Positions 1-7,344 of a stretch of 64,000 bases of DNA are shown one piece after another (the first letter of the stretch is position 1; every line of letters starts with the position of its first letter). The notes under the pieces are model-generated. The model was not told the DNA's origin, ran no database searches, and saw only the letters and a program-made list of their open reading frames with translations. The DNA is from Vagococcus salmoninarum. GTDB taxonomy: Bacteria; Bacillota; Bacilli; Lactobacillales; Vagococcaceae. Location: assembly GCF_003987495.1 (NCBI RefSeq), contig NZ_NGJU01000007.1:62001-126000 (forward strand), in the 5' to 3' direction. The translations under genes and the position numbers were made by a program.

Positions 1-275
1 TTCAAGGAGCTGTTAGTAAGTTATTATCTCAATTTAAATTTAGCACAAGAATTCAAGTTAAATCCCAATTTGCTAGCCAAACAAAAGAAATCTTATTAGC
101 CAATCATCAAGAGTTTGAAGAGCTTGTCTCAGGGGGATTTACTAATTATTTTGTTAAAGAGAACTTTAACGCTATAACTAATAATCTACTAGCTATAAGT
201 GAAAATGTCAGAAGAGTGAACGTTGAAGATGTTTACCTAGCCTTAGCTCGAGAACAGGAGGGGAAAGATGTTTAA
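1..275 (+). CDS. ABC transporter ATP-binding protein, C-terminal fragment (5' end outside window)
   Basis: An open frame enters the window in frame 3 and stops with TAA at 273-275. About 90 residues are visible, ending VNVEDVYLALAREQEGKDV. This ending resembles the C-terminal tail of ATPases that drive ABC-2 type exporters, which commonly end with a V.DVYL.LT-like segment. The nucleotide-binding motifs would lie upstream and cannot be seen. The stop overlaps the start of the next gene, an ABC-2 permease, by 8 bases, so the two are probably translationally coupled halves of one exporter. The assignment rests on this context and the tail, not on catalytic motifs. Confidence 0.65.
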   Translation, partial: QGAVSKLLSQFKFSTRIQVKSQFASQTKEILLANHQEFEELVSGGFTNYFVKENFNAITNNLLAISENVRRVNVEDVYLALAREQEGKDV

Positions 276-1080
276 AGAACCTTTACTATCAGAGAATTCG
301 TTGAAAGGGAAGGAAGCCATAAGTAAGATTAAAGCAATTATCATCCTTGAAGTTAAGGCAATCATTCGCGAACCGTCATCGATGTTTTTTATTTTTGTGT
401 TACCCTTAGTTTTAACTATTGTCTTTGGGTCAGTTTTTGGTGCAGATGTCATTGATGAGGCACAAGGGCTTAAAGGCATTGATACAGTCTTTCCTATTAA
501 TCTCGTGTTTATTATTGCTAATGTTGGCTTGATGGGGATTCCAATTTCAATCAGTGAGTTAAAAGAAAAAGTCACCTTAAAACGCTACTTCTCATACCCA
601 ATATCTTATTTAACTTATTTTTTATCAGTAATGTCTACTTATCTAGCAGTTACTGTGTTATCAAGCTTACTAGTTTTGGTGACCTGTTTTTGGTTTTTTG
701 GGGCGAACTTTTTCATGTCATTTAGCCAAACCTTAGGATTTTTGTTCTTTTGGCTTTTAGCTGTCTATGTTTTTGATAGTCTAGGATACATTGTAGTCTT
801 ATGTTTTAAATCTTCTCGGAGCATAAATATCGCCGCCACAGCAATTTTCTTAATAATGATTTTCGGTTCAGGGGTGGCAGTTCCTTTAGAAAGATTACCC
901 AATGAGATTCAAAACATAGCTAAGTTCACACCAATGGCTCATTCGATTGAGTTATTAGAAAGCTTGTGGCTTAGTCGTTTTACTTTATCAGACAATGCCA
1001 TTAATATCGCTTATTTAATCATTACTAGTTGTTTGTTGACAGTTATCATAACGAAATACAAAATCAAGTGGGAGGGGTAA
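268..1080 (+). CDS. ABC-2 type exporter permease
   Basis: 270-residue membrane protein with about six hydrophobic segments. The first follows an N-terminal stretch of about 40 cytoplasmic residues. The C-terminal third has the KFTPMAHSIELLESLWLS segment typical of ABC-2 permeases, where a loop before the last helix carries a P-x-x-x-x-x-E/L-like pattern. A strong ribosome binding site (AGGAGGGG) lies 4 bases upstream of the ATG. It overlaps the end of the ATPase gene by 8 bases, so the pair likely forms an exporter for a drug, lipid or peptide. The substrate cannot be told from sequence. Confidence 0.85.
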   Translation: MFKEPLLSENSLKGKEAISKIKAIIILEVKAIIREPSSMFFIFVLPLVLTIVFGSVFGADVIDEAQGLKGIDTVFPINLVFIIANVGLMGIPISISELKEKVTLKRYFSYPISYLTYFLSVMSTYLAVTVLSSLLVLVTCFWFFGANFFMSFSQTLGFLFFWLLAVYVFDSLGYIVVLCFKSSRSINIAATAIFLIMIFGSGVAVPLERLPNEIQNIAKFTPMAHSIELLESLWLSRFTLSDNAINIAYLIITSCLLTVIITKYKIKWEG

Positions 1081-1160
1081 TCTGAGATGCAGTAGACTTT
1101 TTTGCGAGTCACCGCACTAAAAAATTTACTAAAACCTTTCTAAAGCCTTTTAACTAAGGG

Positions 1161-1177
1161 TGATACGAAATGTATCA
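1161..1177. promoter_or_regulatory. Inverted repeat upstream of the XRE regulator
   Basis: TGATACGAAATGTATCA is a perfect 6-bp inverted repeat with a 5-base spacer. It lies 70 bases before the XRE regulator start, in an otherwise empty 166-base gap. It could be the operator for autoregulation; this is inference only. Confidence 0.35.
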
Positions 1178-1246
1178 GCTAATTAATGTCGGAATCCCTA
1201 GACATTATTGACAGATATTGAGAAACTGAAGGTAGGAGGTGAGCTT

Positions 1247-2038
1247 GTGACAATTGGGAAAAAAATTAAAGATAATCGGTTGAAACAAAATTTGACTCAA
1301 GAACAGTTAGCGAAGTTACTAAACGTTTCTCGTTCAACGGTTTCCAGTTGGGAAGTCGATCGCAATTATCCAGACTTAAATACGTTAATTGCCATTAGTG
1401 ATTTATTTGAAGTATCTCTTGATACATTCTTACGAGGAGATGAGGGGCTGGCTAAAGACGTTTCAAAGAAAGCTAAATGGTACAAAATCTACCGACGAAC
1501 GCTGTGGCTAATGGTAATTCTAGTGATTGGCTATTTAAGCTATAATCAAAAACGTGCCTTAGACGTCAAGAGCTATCAACGTAATTTAATAGAAGGGGGA
1601 TGGTATGATGGAAGTACAAGCAAAGATAATGCTATTTATTTGTTACATGAAGAGGCTAAGCTTAATAAAATTATTAATTACTTAGTTACAATCGACACGG
1701 TTAGTCCTTTAGACTTTCCCTTTAAAGGCAAGCACTTGTCTGTTCTAGCGAGTTTCCATCAGCATGACTTTTCAGTTGAAGTTTTAAATCAGAACGATAT
1801 TATCTTAACGCTACCAATTCCTCAAGGCGCTGGTTTACCTTACTCAGTAAAAATCGATCAAAAGTTACAACTGAAGGCAGCAAAAGAACAACGGAATAAA
1901 AATTATAACCGTCAGTATACTGAACGTTACTTAAAAATGAATCAAGACAACATTCAGACTTTAGTAACGAAGAGTCTTGAAAAGCGAGAAATCATTACTG
2001 AAGATAAACAATTAAAATTGTACTATAAAAAGGAATGA
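1247..2038 (+). CDS. XRE-family regulator with a C-terminal membrane-anchored domain
   Basis: Cro/CI-type helix-turn-helix at about residues 3-58 (KDNRLKQNLTQEQLAKLL followed by NVSRSTVSSWEVDRNYPDL). A linker and one transmembrane helix at about 85-105 (LWLMVILVIGYLSY) come next, then an extracytoplasmic domain of about 150 residues that I do not recognise. I chose the GTG at 1247 because AGGAGGTGAG lies 7 bases upstream. A TTG 39 bases earlier would add 13 residues but has no ribosome binding site. The layout (DNA-binding head, one helix, outer domain) suggests a one-component membrane sensor. The next gene overlaps by 4 bases, so its membrane protein is probably a partner. Confidence 0.8.
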   Translation: MTIGKKIKDNRLKQNLTQEQLAKLLNVSRSTVSSWEVDRNYPDLNTLIAISDLFEVSLDTFLRGDEGLAKDVSKKAKWYKIYRRTLWLMVILVIGYLSYNQKRALDVKSYQRNLIEGGWYDGSTSKDNAIYLLHEEAKLNKIINYLVTIDTVSPLDFPFKGKHLSVLASFHQHDFSVEVLNQNDIILTLPIPQGAGLPYSVKIDQKLQLKAAKEQRNKNYNRQYTERYLKMNQDNIQTLVTKSLEKREIITEDKQLKLYYKKE

Positions 2039-2331
2039 TGAAGATGAAATCAACGACAAAAGGTAACGTCTTATTAATCATGCTCGTAATCCTTGCGACT
2101 GTGCCTTTTTGGTTATCAATTTCTGCGGTCTTAGACATTGACACCCGTATCGGTATTCGACCCTATGTGGATTATTTACTAGTTTTAGGAAATTCAGGGG
2201 TTTTATTAACAAGTCTTTGGTGCTACCGTAAGACTAAGAACAAAATCAACTTAGTAGTCGTGGTTTTAAGCATGCTGATGTTACTAAGCTATATTGCCAT
2301 AACACTAACAAGCATCTATATCTTTGGCTAG
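2035..2331 (+). CDS. Small membrane protein of unknown function
   Basis: Up to 98 residues with three hydrophobic helices at about 12-32, 46-62 and 73-96, and a short basic loop (CYRKTKNK) between the last two. It overlaps the XRE regulator by 4 bases (ATGA). The AAGGA site upstream is better spaced for the ATG at 2044, giving 95 residues, so the first three residues are uncertain. I recognise no family. Context suggests it is co-expressed with the membrane-anchored XRE regulator and may act with it or be its target. Confidence 0.65.
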   Translation: MMKMKSTTKGNVLLIMLVILATVPFWLSISAVLDIDTRIGIRPYVDYLLVLGNSGVLLTSLWCYRKTKNKINLVVVVLSMLMLLSYIAITLTSIYIFG

Positions 2332-2357
2332 GGGACTTATCACAGGGAGTACTGTCA

Positions 2358-2387
2358 TTGACAATCTAGGGAAATCCGTGTTATACT
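2358..2387 (+). promoter_or_regulatory. Sigma-A type promoter of candidate small RNA
   Basis: TTGACA at 2358-2363 and TATACT at 2382-2387 are separated by 18 bases. No coding region follows for over 200 bases; a terminator is found at about 2507-2537. Confidence 0.7.
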
Positions 2388-2393
2388 CATTCC

Positions 2394-2537
2394 TGAGCTA
2401 AAAACGTTAAGATGCTTTGGTTATAGGACTTGATAGTTACTAACAGTTTACTGGGAGTAATGAAAGAAAGCACTAGCACCTAGTCTTAAGCAAGTCATTT
2501 CCGACGTTTCGCACGCTGTTGCGAAAGGTCTTTTTTT
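2394..2537 (+). ncRNA. Candidate structured small RNA or leader RNA of about 144 nt
   Basis: The segment between a consensus promoter and a strong intrinsic terminator holds no open frame of note. Pairings visible by eye are GACTTG (2427-2432) with CAAGTC (2491-2496) and, nested inside, TTACT (2437-2441) with AGTAA (2456-2460). The terminator stem is TTTCGCA/TGCGAAA with a 6-base loop at 2507-2526, followed by GGTC and seven T. It does not match tRNA, SRP RNA, T-box or a riboswitch consensus I know. It could be a trans-acting small RNA, or an attenuating leader for the 41-residue gene starting at 2614. The 5' end is inferred from the promoter. Confidence 0.5.
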
Positions 2538-2613
2538 ATGGAAATAATAGTCTGTTGCAGCCTATTAAAGTATGTTACGTAGGCAGTCTTAAATAATAAA
2601 GGTGGTATGAGAA

Positions 2614-2739
2614 ATGAAAAATAAAGAAAAAATGTTAGAAATCATTAAAAACAAACAATCAGGTGGCCGTGTTAAGAAAATGGCTGAACCTAAAAATGAT
2701 CGCAAGAACATGCGTAAAGGACCAAAAATCTTTAACTAG
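2614..2739 (+). CDS. Small basic conserved-looking protein, 41 residues
   Basis: ATG at 2614 to TAG at 2739 encodes a highly basic 41-residue peptide (starts MKNKEKMLEIIKNKQSGG, ends RKGPKIFN) with no membrane helix or signal. A GGTGG ribosome binding site lies about 9 bases upstream and an intrinsic terminator follows 10 bases after the stop, which supports a real single-gene unit. Size and charge suggest a ribosome- or nucleic-acid-associated protein, but I cannot name a family. It may be expressed by read-through of the terminator at 2507-2537. Confidence 0.7.
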   Translation: MKNKEKMLEIIKNKQSGGRVKKMAEPKNDRKNMRKGPKIFN

Positions 2740-2749
2740 AAATCAGTGA

Positions 2750-2781
2750 AACACCTTCCAATATTTGGAAGGTGTTTTTTT
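2750..2781 (+). terminator. Intrinsic terminator of the 41-residue gene
   Basis: AACACCTTCC and GGAAGGTGTT form a 10-bp stem around a short AT-rich loop, followed by a run of T. Confidence 0.85.
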
Positions 2782-2793
2782 ACTAAGTAAACT

Positions 2794-2830
2794 AAAAGCC
2801 ACTTCCTGAAAATCAAGGAAGTGGCTTTTG
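2794..2830 (-). terminator. Terminator of the TetM-like GTPase gene
   Basis: AAAAGCCACTTCC and GGAAGTGGCTTTT form a 13-bp stem with a loop of about 10 bases. It is symmetric with A/T flanks, so it may act in both directions; it lies downstream of the minus-strand gene ending at 2878. Confidence 0.75.
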
Positions 2831-2877
2831 CTTTAGCTAAAGTCGCTAGTTAGTTGCTAATTAAGAGCACAGTTATT

Positions 2878-4818
2878 TCAGAGATGCAAATACTTCTCAA
2901 CATCAAACCATTTAACTTCAAAGCCGGCTGGTCCTTTCAAGAAGACAGAACTGGAAGTGTACTCAAGGTCCCGCTCTTTTTCATAAGCAATTCTGGCAAT
3001 AACTTCTTCCCTATTGTGACAAGGTAAGTAGTCAAAATAACTTAAAGTCATCACCCCTTGACCTTGGGTGAAAGCGATGAGTTGCTCTTGATAGTCGATA
3101 AAAGTAGCGACGGGACCAATGCCTGTAATGACTGCCAAGTCTTGGAGAATAGTCGGTGGCTCAAATTGGCCATGTAAGCGAGGAATATCAGTTAGTACGC
3201 GACCCATACTCGATGTTGGCAAGGTGATTTCAAAAGCGTACCATGGTTCTAGCAAAACATTATCAGCTTTTTCTAAGCCTTGACGAATGGCTCGCCAAGT
3301 AGCTTCTCGGATGTCGCCTTTACTACTATGCTCTAAGTGCATGGCGCCCTTTTTTAAAATAAAATGAATCTTAGTCAGAGGACTCCCAGTCAAAAGTCCT
3401 TTTTGTAGACGAGAGTTGAGACTAGCCCCAATCAGATTTTGAGCAGGTAAGTTTAGTTGTTCAAGACTGACTTCGCTACTGAAGGTCAACTGTTCGTCCT
3501 CAGAGGGAAGCAGTTCCAAATGAACTTCAGCGTAATGACGTAAAGGTTCAAAATGAGCATACCCCATGATGGGTTCTTGAATACTTTCTTGGTAAATAAC
3601 TTGAGCTTGGGCAAAATCAACATCTAAGTCATAGTCAGTGGCTAGAATGGCTTTTAAAATTTCTAATTGGATTTTACCCATAATTTGGACGGAAATTTGT
3701 TGAATTAAGGGCTCAAAGCTAACATTTAAACGGGGCATTTGTTCCTCGATTTTTTTTAGACTTTTTAGAACTTCATGGAGGGGTGAATCATTAAGAACCA
3801 CACTTGCTCTAAGTAGTGGCAAGAGACTAGGCTGGTAGTTTTGGTCAGTGGTAGCCCCAAGAGTAGAACCAACAGTAGAACCAACAGTGGAATGTTTCAG
3901 TCCCGTAACACCAACTAAATCCCCAGCTTGGGCTGTTTCAACTAAGTGGTATTTAGACCCATGATATAAACGAATTTCATTGATTTTTTCCAATTGACCG
4001 TTAACGAGGATTTCCATTTTCTTTGTCAGGTGACCACTTAGACATTTTAAGTAAGTGACCCGTTGATCTTGTTGGTCGTAGTTAATTTGATAAACGTGAC
4101 CAGTAAAGGCTGTCTCTGAGATTAGGGGCCAAGGGCTAGTCTCGTTAATAAGGTCTAAAAAAGACTCAGTCCCTTGATGTTTAAGGGCGCTACCAGTTCC
4201 AACTAAGGTAATTGTTTTAGCAGTAATTAAGCGTTTGGTCGCTGTTAGCACCATGTCAGTCGTCAAGGACTCAGCGAAGTAAGCTTCTAGTAGGTCATCA
4301 TCAAATTGACAGAGCCATTCTTGATACTCAGTCCTTGCAAAGTCAGTGATGTCATTAATGACATAGTAGTCAGGTGTTAGTTGCTCACTGATTGAAAGGA
4401 GGGATTTTGTTAAGTCGGCAGTCGGTAAATCACATTTATTAATAAAAATATAAACAGGAATCTGTTTTTGCTTTAATAAGCGGTATAAGGTTAACGTATG
4501 ACTTTGTACACCATCAGTGGCACTAATTAATAGAATTGCCAAATCAAGAACAGCAATCGTTTGTTCCATTTCTGCAGAGAAATCAGGATGTCCCGGAGTA
4601 TCGATTAGCTGAAAGTCGTTTTCTCCCCAACTAAAGAGGGCGGTATCGCTAAAAATCGTAATCCCGCGTTGTTTTTCTAAGGGATTGTGGTCAAGGACAG
4701 TGTTGCCATTATCAACTCGACCAGGTTGACTAATTTGCTTAGATAAATAAAGTAAGCTTTCACTAAAAGTTGTTTTGCCGGCATCAACGTGGGCAAATAT
4801 GCCAATTGTTCGTTTCAT
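2878..4818 (-). CDS. TetM/EF-G-like translational GTPase (ribosomal protection family, divergent)
   Basis: 646 residues, close in length to TetM/TetO ribosomal protection proteins (about 640) and shorter than EF-G. GTPase motifs are in order: P-loop AHVDAGKT near residue 9, switch I RGIT near 51, DTPGH near 73 and NKCD near 127. EF-G-like domains II to V follow. It should bind the ribosome in the EF-G site and hydrolyse GTP. The family includes proteins that dislodge tetracycline, but this one differs from TetM at many positions (for example NKCD for NKID and a different switch I flank), so resistance is not shown. It stands alone, with its own terminator, and starts after a reasonable AAGGAG site on the minus strand. 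Confidence 0.85.
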   Translation of the reverse strand: MKRTIGIFAHVDAGKTTFSESLLYLSKQISQPGRVDNGNTVLDHNPLEKQRGITIFSDTALFSWGENDFQLIDTPGHPDFSAEMEQTIAVLDLAILLISATDGVQSHTLTLYRLLKQKQIPVYIFINKCDLPTADLTKSLLSISEQLTPDYYVINDITDFARTEYQEWLCQFDDDLLEAYFAESLTTDMVLTATKRLITAKTITLVGTGSALKHQGTESFLDLINETSPWPLISETAFTGHVYQINYDQQDQRVTYLKCLSGHLTKKMEILVNGQLEKINEIRLYHGSKYHLVETAQAGDLVGVTGLKHSTVGSTVGSTLGATTDQNYQPSLLPLLRASVVLNDSPLHEVLKSLKKIEEQMPRLNVSFEPLIQQISVQIMGKIQLEILKAILATDYDLDVDFAQAQVIYQESIQEPIMGYAHFEPLRHYAEVHLELLPSEDEQLTFSSEVSLEQLNLPAQNLIGASLNSRLQKGLLTGSPLTKIHFILKKGAMHLEHSSKGDIREATWRAIRQGLEKADNVLLEPWYAFEITLPTSSMGRVLTDIPRLHGQFEPPTILQDLAVITGIGPVATFIDYQEQLIAFTQGQGVMTLSYFDYLPCHNREEVIARIAYEKERDLEYTSSSVFLKGPAGFEVKWFDVEKYLHL

Positions 4819-4891
4819 GATAAGCTCCTTTGATTAATAATTAAAGTGATAAAAATCCTTCTAGAAGTATTATGTCAAACTATCGCTAAAT

Positions 4892-4935
4892 AGACAAGAA
4901 ACTCAGGCTGGTAAGAGTTTCTTGTCTGTTTTTTT
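4892..4935 (+). terminator. Strong plus-strand terminator with no plus-strand gene before it
   Basis: AGACAAGAAACTC (4892-4904) pairs perfectly with GAGTTTCTTGTCT (4915-4927), 13 bp around a 10-base loop, followed by GTTTTTTT. The nearest upstream gene is on the other strand, so the RNA ending here would be a small RNA or an antisense transcript to the start of the TetM-like gene. Confidence 0.75.
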
Positions 4936-5030
4936 AATAATTAATGGGGAATAGAAAGCAGCCTAACAAAGACGAAGCTCAAAAATTGTGATAAAATAAA
5001 TCTAATCAATACAGCTAGTAAACATTCCCT

Positions 5031-5059
5031 TTGATTCTTTCACAATTAGCGAGTATAAT
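5031..5059 (+). promoter_or_regulatory. Promoter of the dus gene
   Basis: TTGATT at 5031-5036 and TATAAT at 5054-5059 with a 17-base spacer, about 50 bases before the dus start. Confidence 0.7.
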
Positions 5060-5110
5060 TACGATGTTTTTGGGGAAAGTATTTAGGTGAAATGAAATGG
5101 AGAGTATATA

Positions 5111-6088
5111 ATGACAACTAATTTTTGGGCGGAGTTACCGAAACCCTTTTTTGTATTAGCACCAATGGAAGATGTGACAGATGTGGTGTTCCGCCATGTC
5201 GTAAAAGCCGCCGGGGCGCCAGATGTCTTTTTTACGGAGTTTACCAATTCCGACAGTTATTGCCACCCAGATGGCAAAGAAAGCGTTCGGGGGCGCTTAG
5301 TCTTTACGGAAGACGAACAGCCCTTAGTCGCCCATATTTGGGGAGATAAGCCGGAGTTTTTCCGAGAGATGAGTCTTGGATTGGCAGAAATGGGCTTTAA
5401 AGGCATTGACTTAAACATGGGCTGTCCCGTTCCTAATGTGGCAGGTCGTGGCAAAGGCAGTGGCTTAATCTTACGACCAGAAGTGGCCGCTGAATTAATC
5501 GCTGCTGCCAAAGCTGGTGGCTTACCCGTCAGCGTTAAAACTCGCTTAGGCTATAGTGAGTTAGCGGAACATGAAGCATGGTTAACCCACTTGTTAGAAC
5601 AAGACATTGCGAATTTGTCGATTCACTTACGAACGCGTAATGAAATGAGTAAAGTTGATGCCCACTGGGAAATGATTCCGCAAGTTTTAGCCATTCGTGA
5701 TCGGGTGGCGCCGAATACCTTAATTACGATTAACGGGGACATTCCTGATCGCCAAACAGGTTTAGAATTAGCTGAAAAATACGGCGTTGATGGCATTATG
5801 ATTGGTCGGGGGATTTTTAAAAATCCTTTTGCCTTTGAAAAAGAACCAAAAGAACACACTGCTACGGAGTTGTTAGGCTTACTGAACATGCAACTTGATT
5901 TACAAGATGAGTATGCCAAAGTCATTCCCCGTTCCATTGTCGGTTTACATCGTTTCTTTAAAATCTACGTCAAAGGTTTTCCTGGCGCCAGTGATTTACG
6001 TGTTAAGTTGATGACGACGAAATCCACAGAGGAAGTCCGGGAAATCTTGGCTGACTATCAGGCAGGGAAGTTCCTGAATCAAGAGTAA
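5111..6088 (+). CDS. dus: tRNA-dihydrouridine synthase
   Basis: 325-residue FMN enzyme that reduces uridine to dihydrouridine in tRNA. Diagnostic segments are [12 protein letters not shown] at about 18-29 (FMN-binding start of the barrel), [10 protein letters not shown] at about 100-109 with the catalytic cysteine, [10 protein letters not shown] at about 139-148, the loop INGDI near 208 and [10 protein letters not shown] near 226-235. The ATG is preceded by GGAGAG. It is a single-gene unit with its own promoter and terminator. The specific Dus subfamily and target uridine cannot be fixed from sequence alone. The codon use is more GC-rich than its neighbours. Confidence 0.92.
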   Translation: MTTNFWAELPKPFFVLAPMEDVTDVVFRHVVKAAGAPDVFFTEFTNSDSYCHPDGKESVRGRLVFTEDEQPLVAHIWGDKPEFFREMSLGLAEMGFKGIDLNMGCPVPNVAGRGKGSGLILRPEVAAELIAAAKAGGLPVSVKTRLGYSELAEHEAWLTHLLEQDIANLSIHLRTRNEMSKVDAHWEMIPQVLAIRDRVAPNTLITINGDIPDRQTGLELAEKYGVDGIMIGRGIFKNPFAFEKEPKEHTATELLGLLNMQLDLQDEYAKVIPRSIVGLHRFFKIYVKGFPGASDLRVKLMTTKSTEEVREILADYQAGKFLNQE

Positions 6089-6104
6089 GACAAAGACCTA
6101 ATGA

Positions 6105-6140
6105 AAAGGGACCGTGACAATAGTCGACGGTCCCTTTATT
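6105..6140 (+). terminator. Terminator of dus
   Basis: AAAGGGACCGT and ACGGTCCCTTT form an 11-bp stem with a 10-base loop, followed by a T-rich end. Confidence 0.8.
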
Positions 6141-6210
6141 CTGACGAACGTTATTTGATTAACGAGTTCCAAAAGTCAAATAGCGACCCTCTCAACAACT
6201 GCTAAACGCT

Positions 6211-6401
6211 GCCGTTATTCTTAATGCTTTAGCATTTAGAAATAAGGGACAACGAAGTGCCGTGCCTCTTATGACTTTAGTCATTAGAGACAGGGACAAC
6301 GAAGTGCCGTGCCTCTTATGACTTTACTACGTTGCCCCTTGCCTCTAAGCTAATAAATTAGCAAGAGCAACGGCAGTCATTAGAGACAGGGACAACGAAG
6401 T
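6211..6401. repeat. Nested array of small palindromic repeats (about 47 bp units)
   Basis: Three plus-oriented units lie head to tail. Unit 1 is 6211-6258, unit 2 is 6259-6305, and unit 3 is 6306-6325 joined to 6375-6401. Each starts GCCGT, holds an imperfect palindrome and ends GGGACAACGAAGT (unit 3 ends the same way). Unit 3 is split by 6326-6374, a 49-base segment that begins ACTACGTTGCCCCT and ends CAACGGC. This segment resembles the reverse complement of the same unit and has its own palindrome GCTAATAAATTAGC. The layout suggests a REP/MITE-like element that inserted into itself. It fills most of the 350-base gap between dus and the DUF1772 gene. Confidence 0.7.
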
Positions 6402-6444
6402 ACTTGTATTTAAACGACTTTTGTCACACCTCCTTTGCATTGCC

Positions 6445-6927
6445 TCAGTTAATCAGACTTAAAATATAACTAGCCATAGCACCAAGTGAAGTTAGTGCCC
6501 GAAAATGGTTCCAAAAGGTCCATCGTTTTAAATACTCTTTCCAAAAATCCTCTGCCTCGGGAGTCTCAGCTGAAATGTTAGCCAGTTTGTTATTTAGGGG
6601 GACGTTGAAGATAACTGTAACGGAAAAAGTTCCGAGAAGATAGAGGAGGCTGGCAATCATTAAATACCTATTTTGAGACCAGTTTAAAGGAGACAAATTG
6701 GTGATTAACAAATAGCCACTTATCCCAGCAGTTCCGAAAAAGATACTAAAGAATAACGGATTTAGCACGGTGAGATTGATCGACTGCATGGCACTAATGC
6801 CATTTTTAGGTGAGATTTGACTGAGGGCAGCCATAATAAAACTGGAAAAAGAAAAAAACATCCCAGCCATCAGGCCACTACCTAAAGCAGCGAAAAAAAT
6901 AATTGTGTCAATGAATGAATGAAACAT
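6445..6927 (-). CDS. DUF1772 (anthrone oxygenase-like) membrane protein
   Basis: 160 residues with four hydrophobic segments at about 5-30, 52-75, 87-108 and 140-158. The pattern NVPLNNKLA near residue 108 and WTFWNHFRALTSLGA near 135-150 is characteristic of the DUF1772 family, named after fungal anthrone oxygenases but of unknown role in bacteria. AGGAGGAACC lies just before the ATG. It stands alone and has no obvious partner. Confidence 0.8.
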   Translation of the reverse strand: MFHSFIDTIIFFAALGSGLMAGMFFSFSSFIMAALSQISPKNGISAMQSINLTVLNPLFFSIFFGTAGISGYLLITNLSPLNWSQNRYLMIASLLYLLGTFSVTVIFNVPLNNKLANISAETPEAEDFWKEYLKRWTFWNHFRALTSLGAMASYILSLIN

Positions 6928-7344
6928 AAGGTTCCTCCTAATTAGGGTTTAGGAACTTATTTTAACGTGAAAAACCTCGTCTGTAAATAGAATATATTTT
7001 GAACGTTAGAAGTTGGAACAATACTGCCACTAAGGCGATGTCATCGAAAAATTGAAGAAGCAGAGTTTATCAAGGATTCATAAAACAAGAGCCAGCCTAA
7101 GGATGCCCAGTCCTTAGATTAGTTCTGTTTTTTTTTTGAAAGCATAGTTTAAAAATTGTTCGATATTTACGAACTAGTAAAAATGAAGGTTTTTGTGAAA
7201 TGAATTATAATGTGAATGTTGTGAAAGAGTTTGTTAATCAAAGGTCCTTAAAGTGTGATGGTAATTATTTCACAAAGAAGGGGCTATTGGGGAAATAGCT
7301 AAGAATAAAAAGATAGTGTTCAATAAACAAGGGAGGGGATCACA
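6928..7344. other. Gene-free gap
   Basis: The gap between the divergent DUF1772 gene and the Mga-like regulator holds no open frame with a ribosome binding site. Its only clear element is the plus-strand terminator at 7088-7137. A short palindrome CGATGTCATCG lies near 7037, and a TATAAT lies near 7207 ahead of the regulator. Confidence 0.5.
7088..7137 (+). terminator. Plus-strand terminator without an annotated gene before it
   Basis: CTAAGGA and TCCTTAG form the core of a stem that extends through G-T pairs to 16 positions (7088-7103 with 7111-7126), followed by G and ten T. The gene upstream is on the other strand. A small RNA starting within 6930-7080 would explain it. Confidence 0.65.

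Noticed and set aside
2878-4818. Tetracycline resistance gene tet(M)-type
   Set aside because: Domain plan fits, but the sequence is too diverged from TetM motifs and there is no mobile context or known leader peptide, so I call only the broad GTPase family.
5257-5511. Minus-strand open frame inside dus
   Set aside because: It is a shadow of the GC-richer dus gene: no ribosome site and no recognisable protein.
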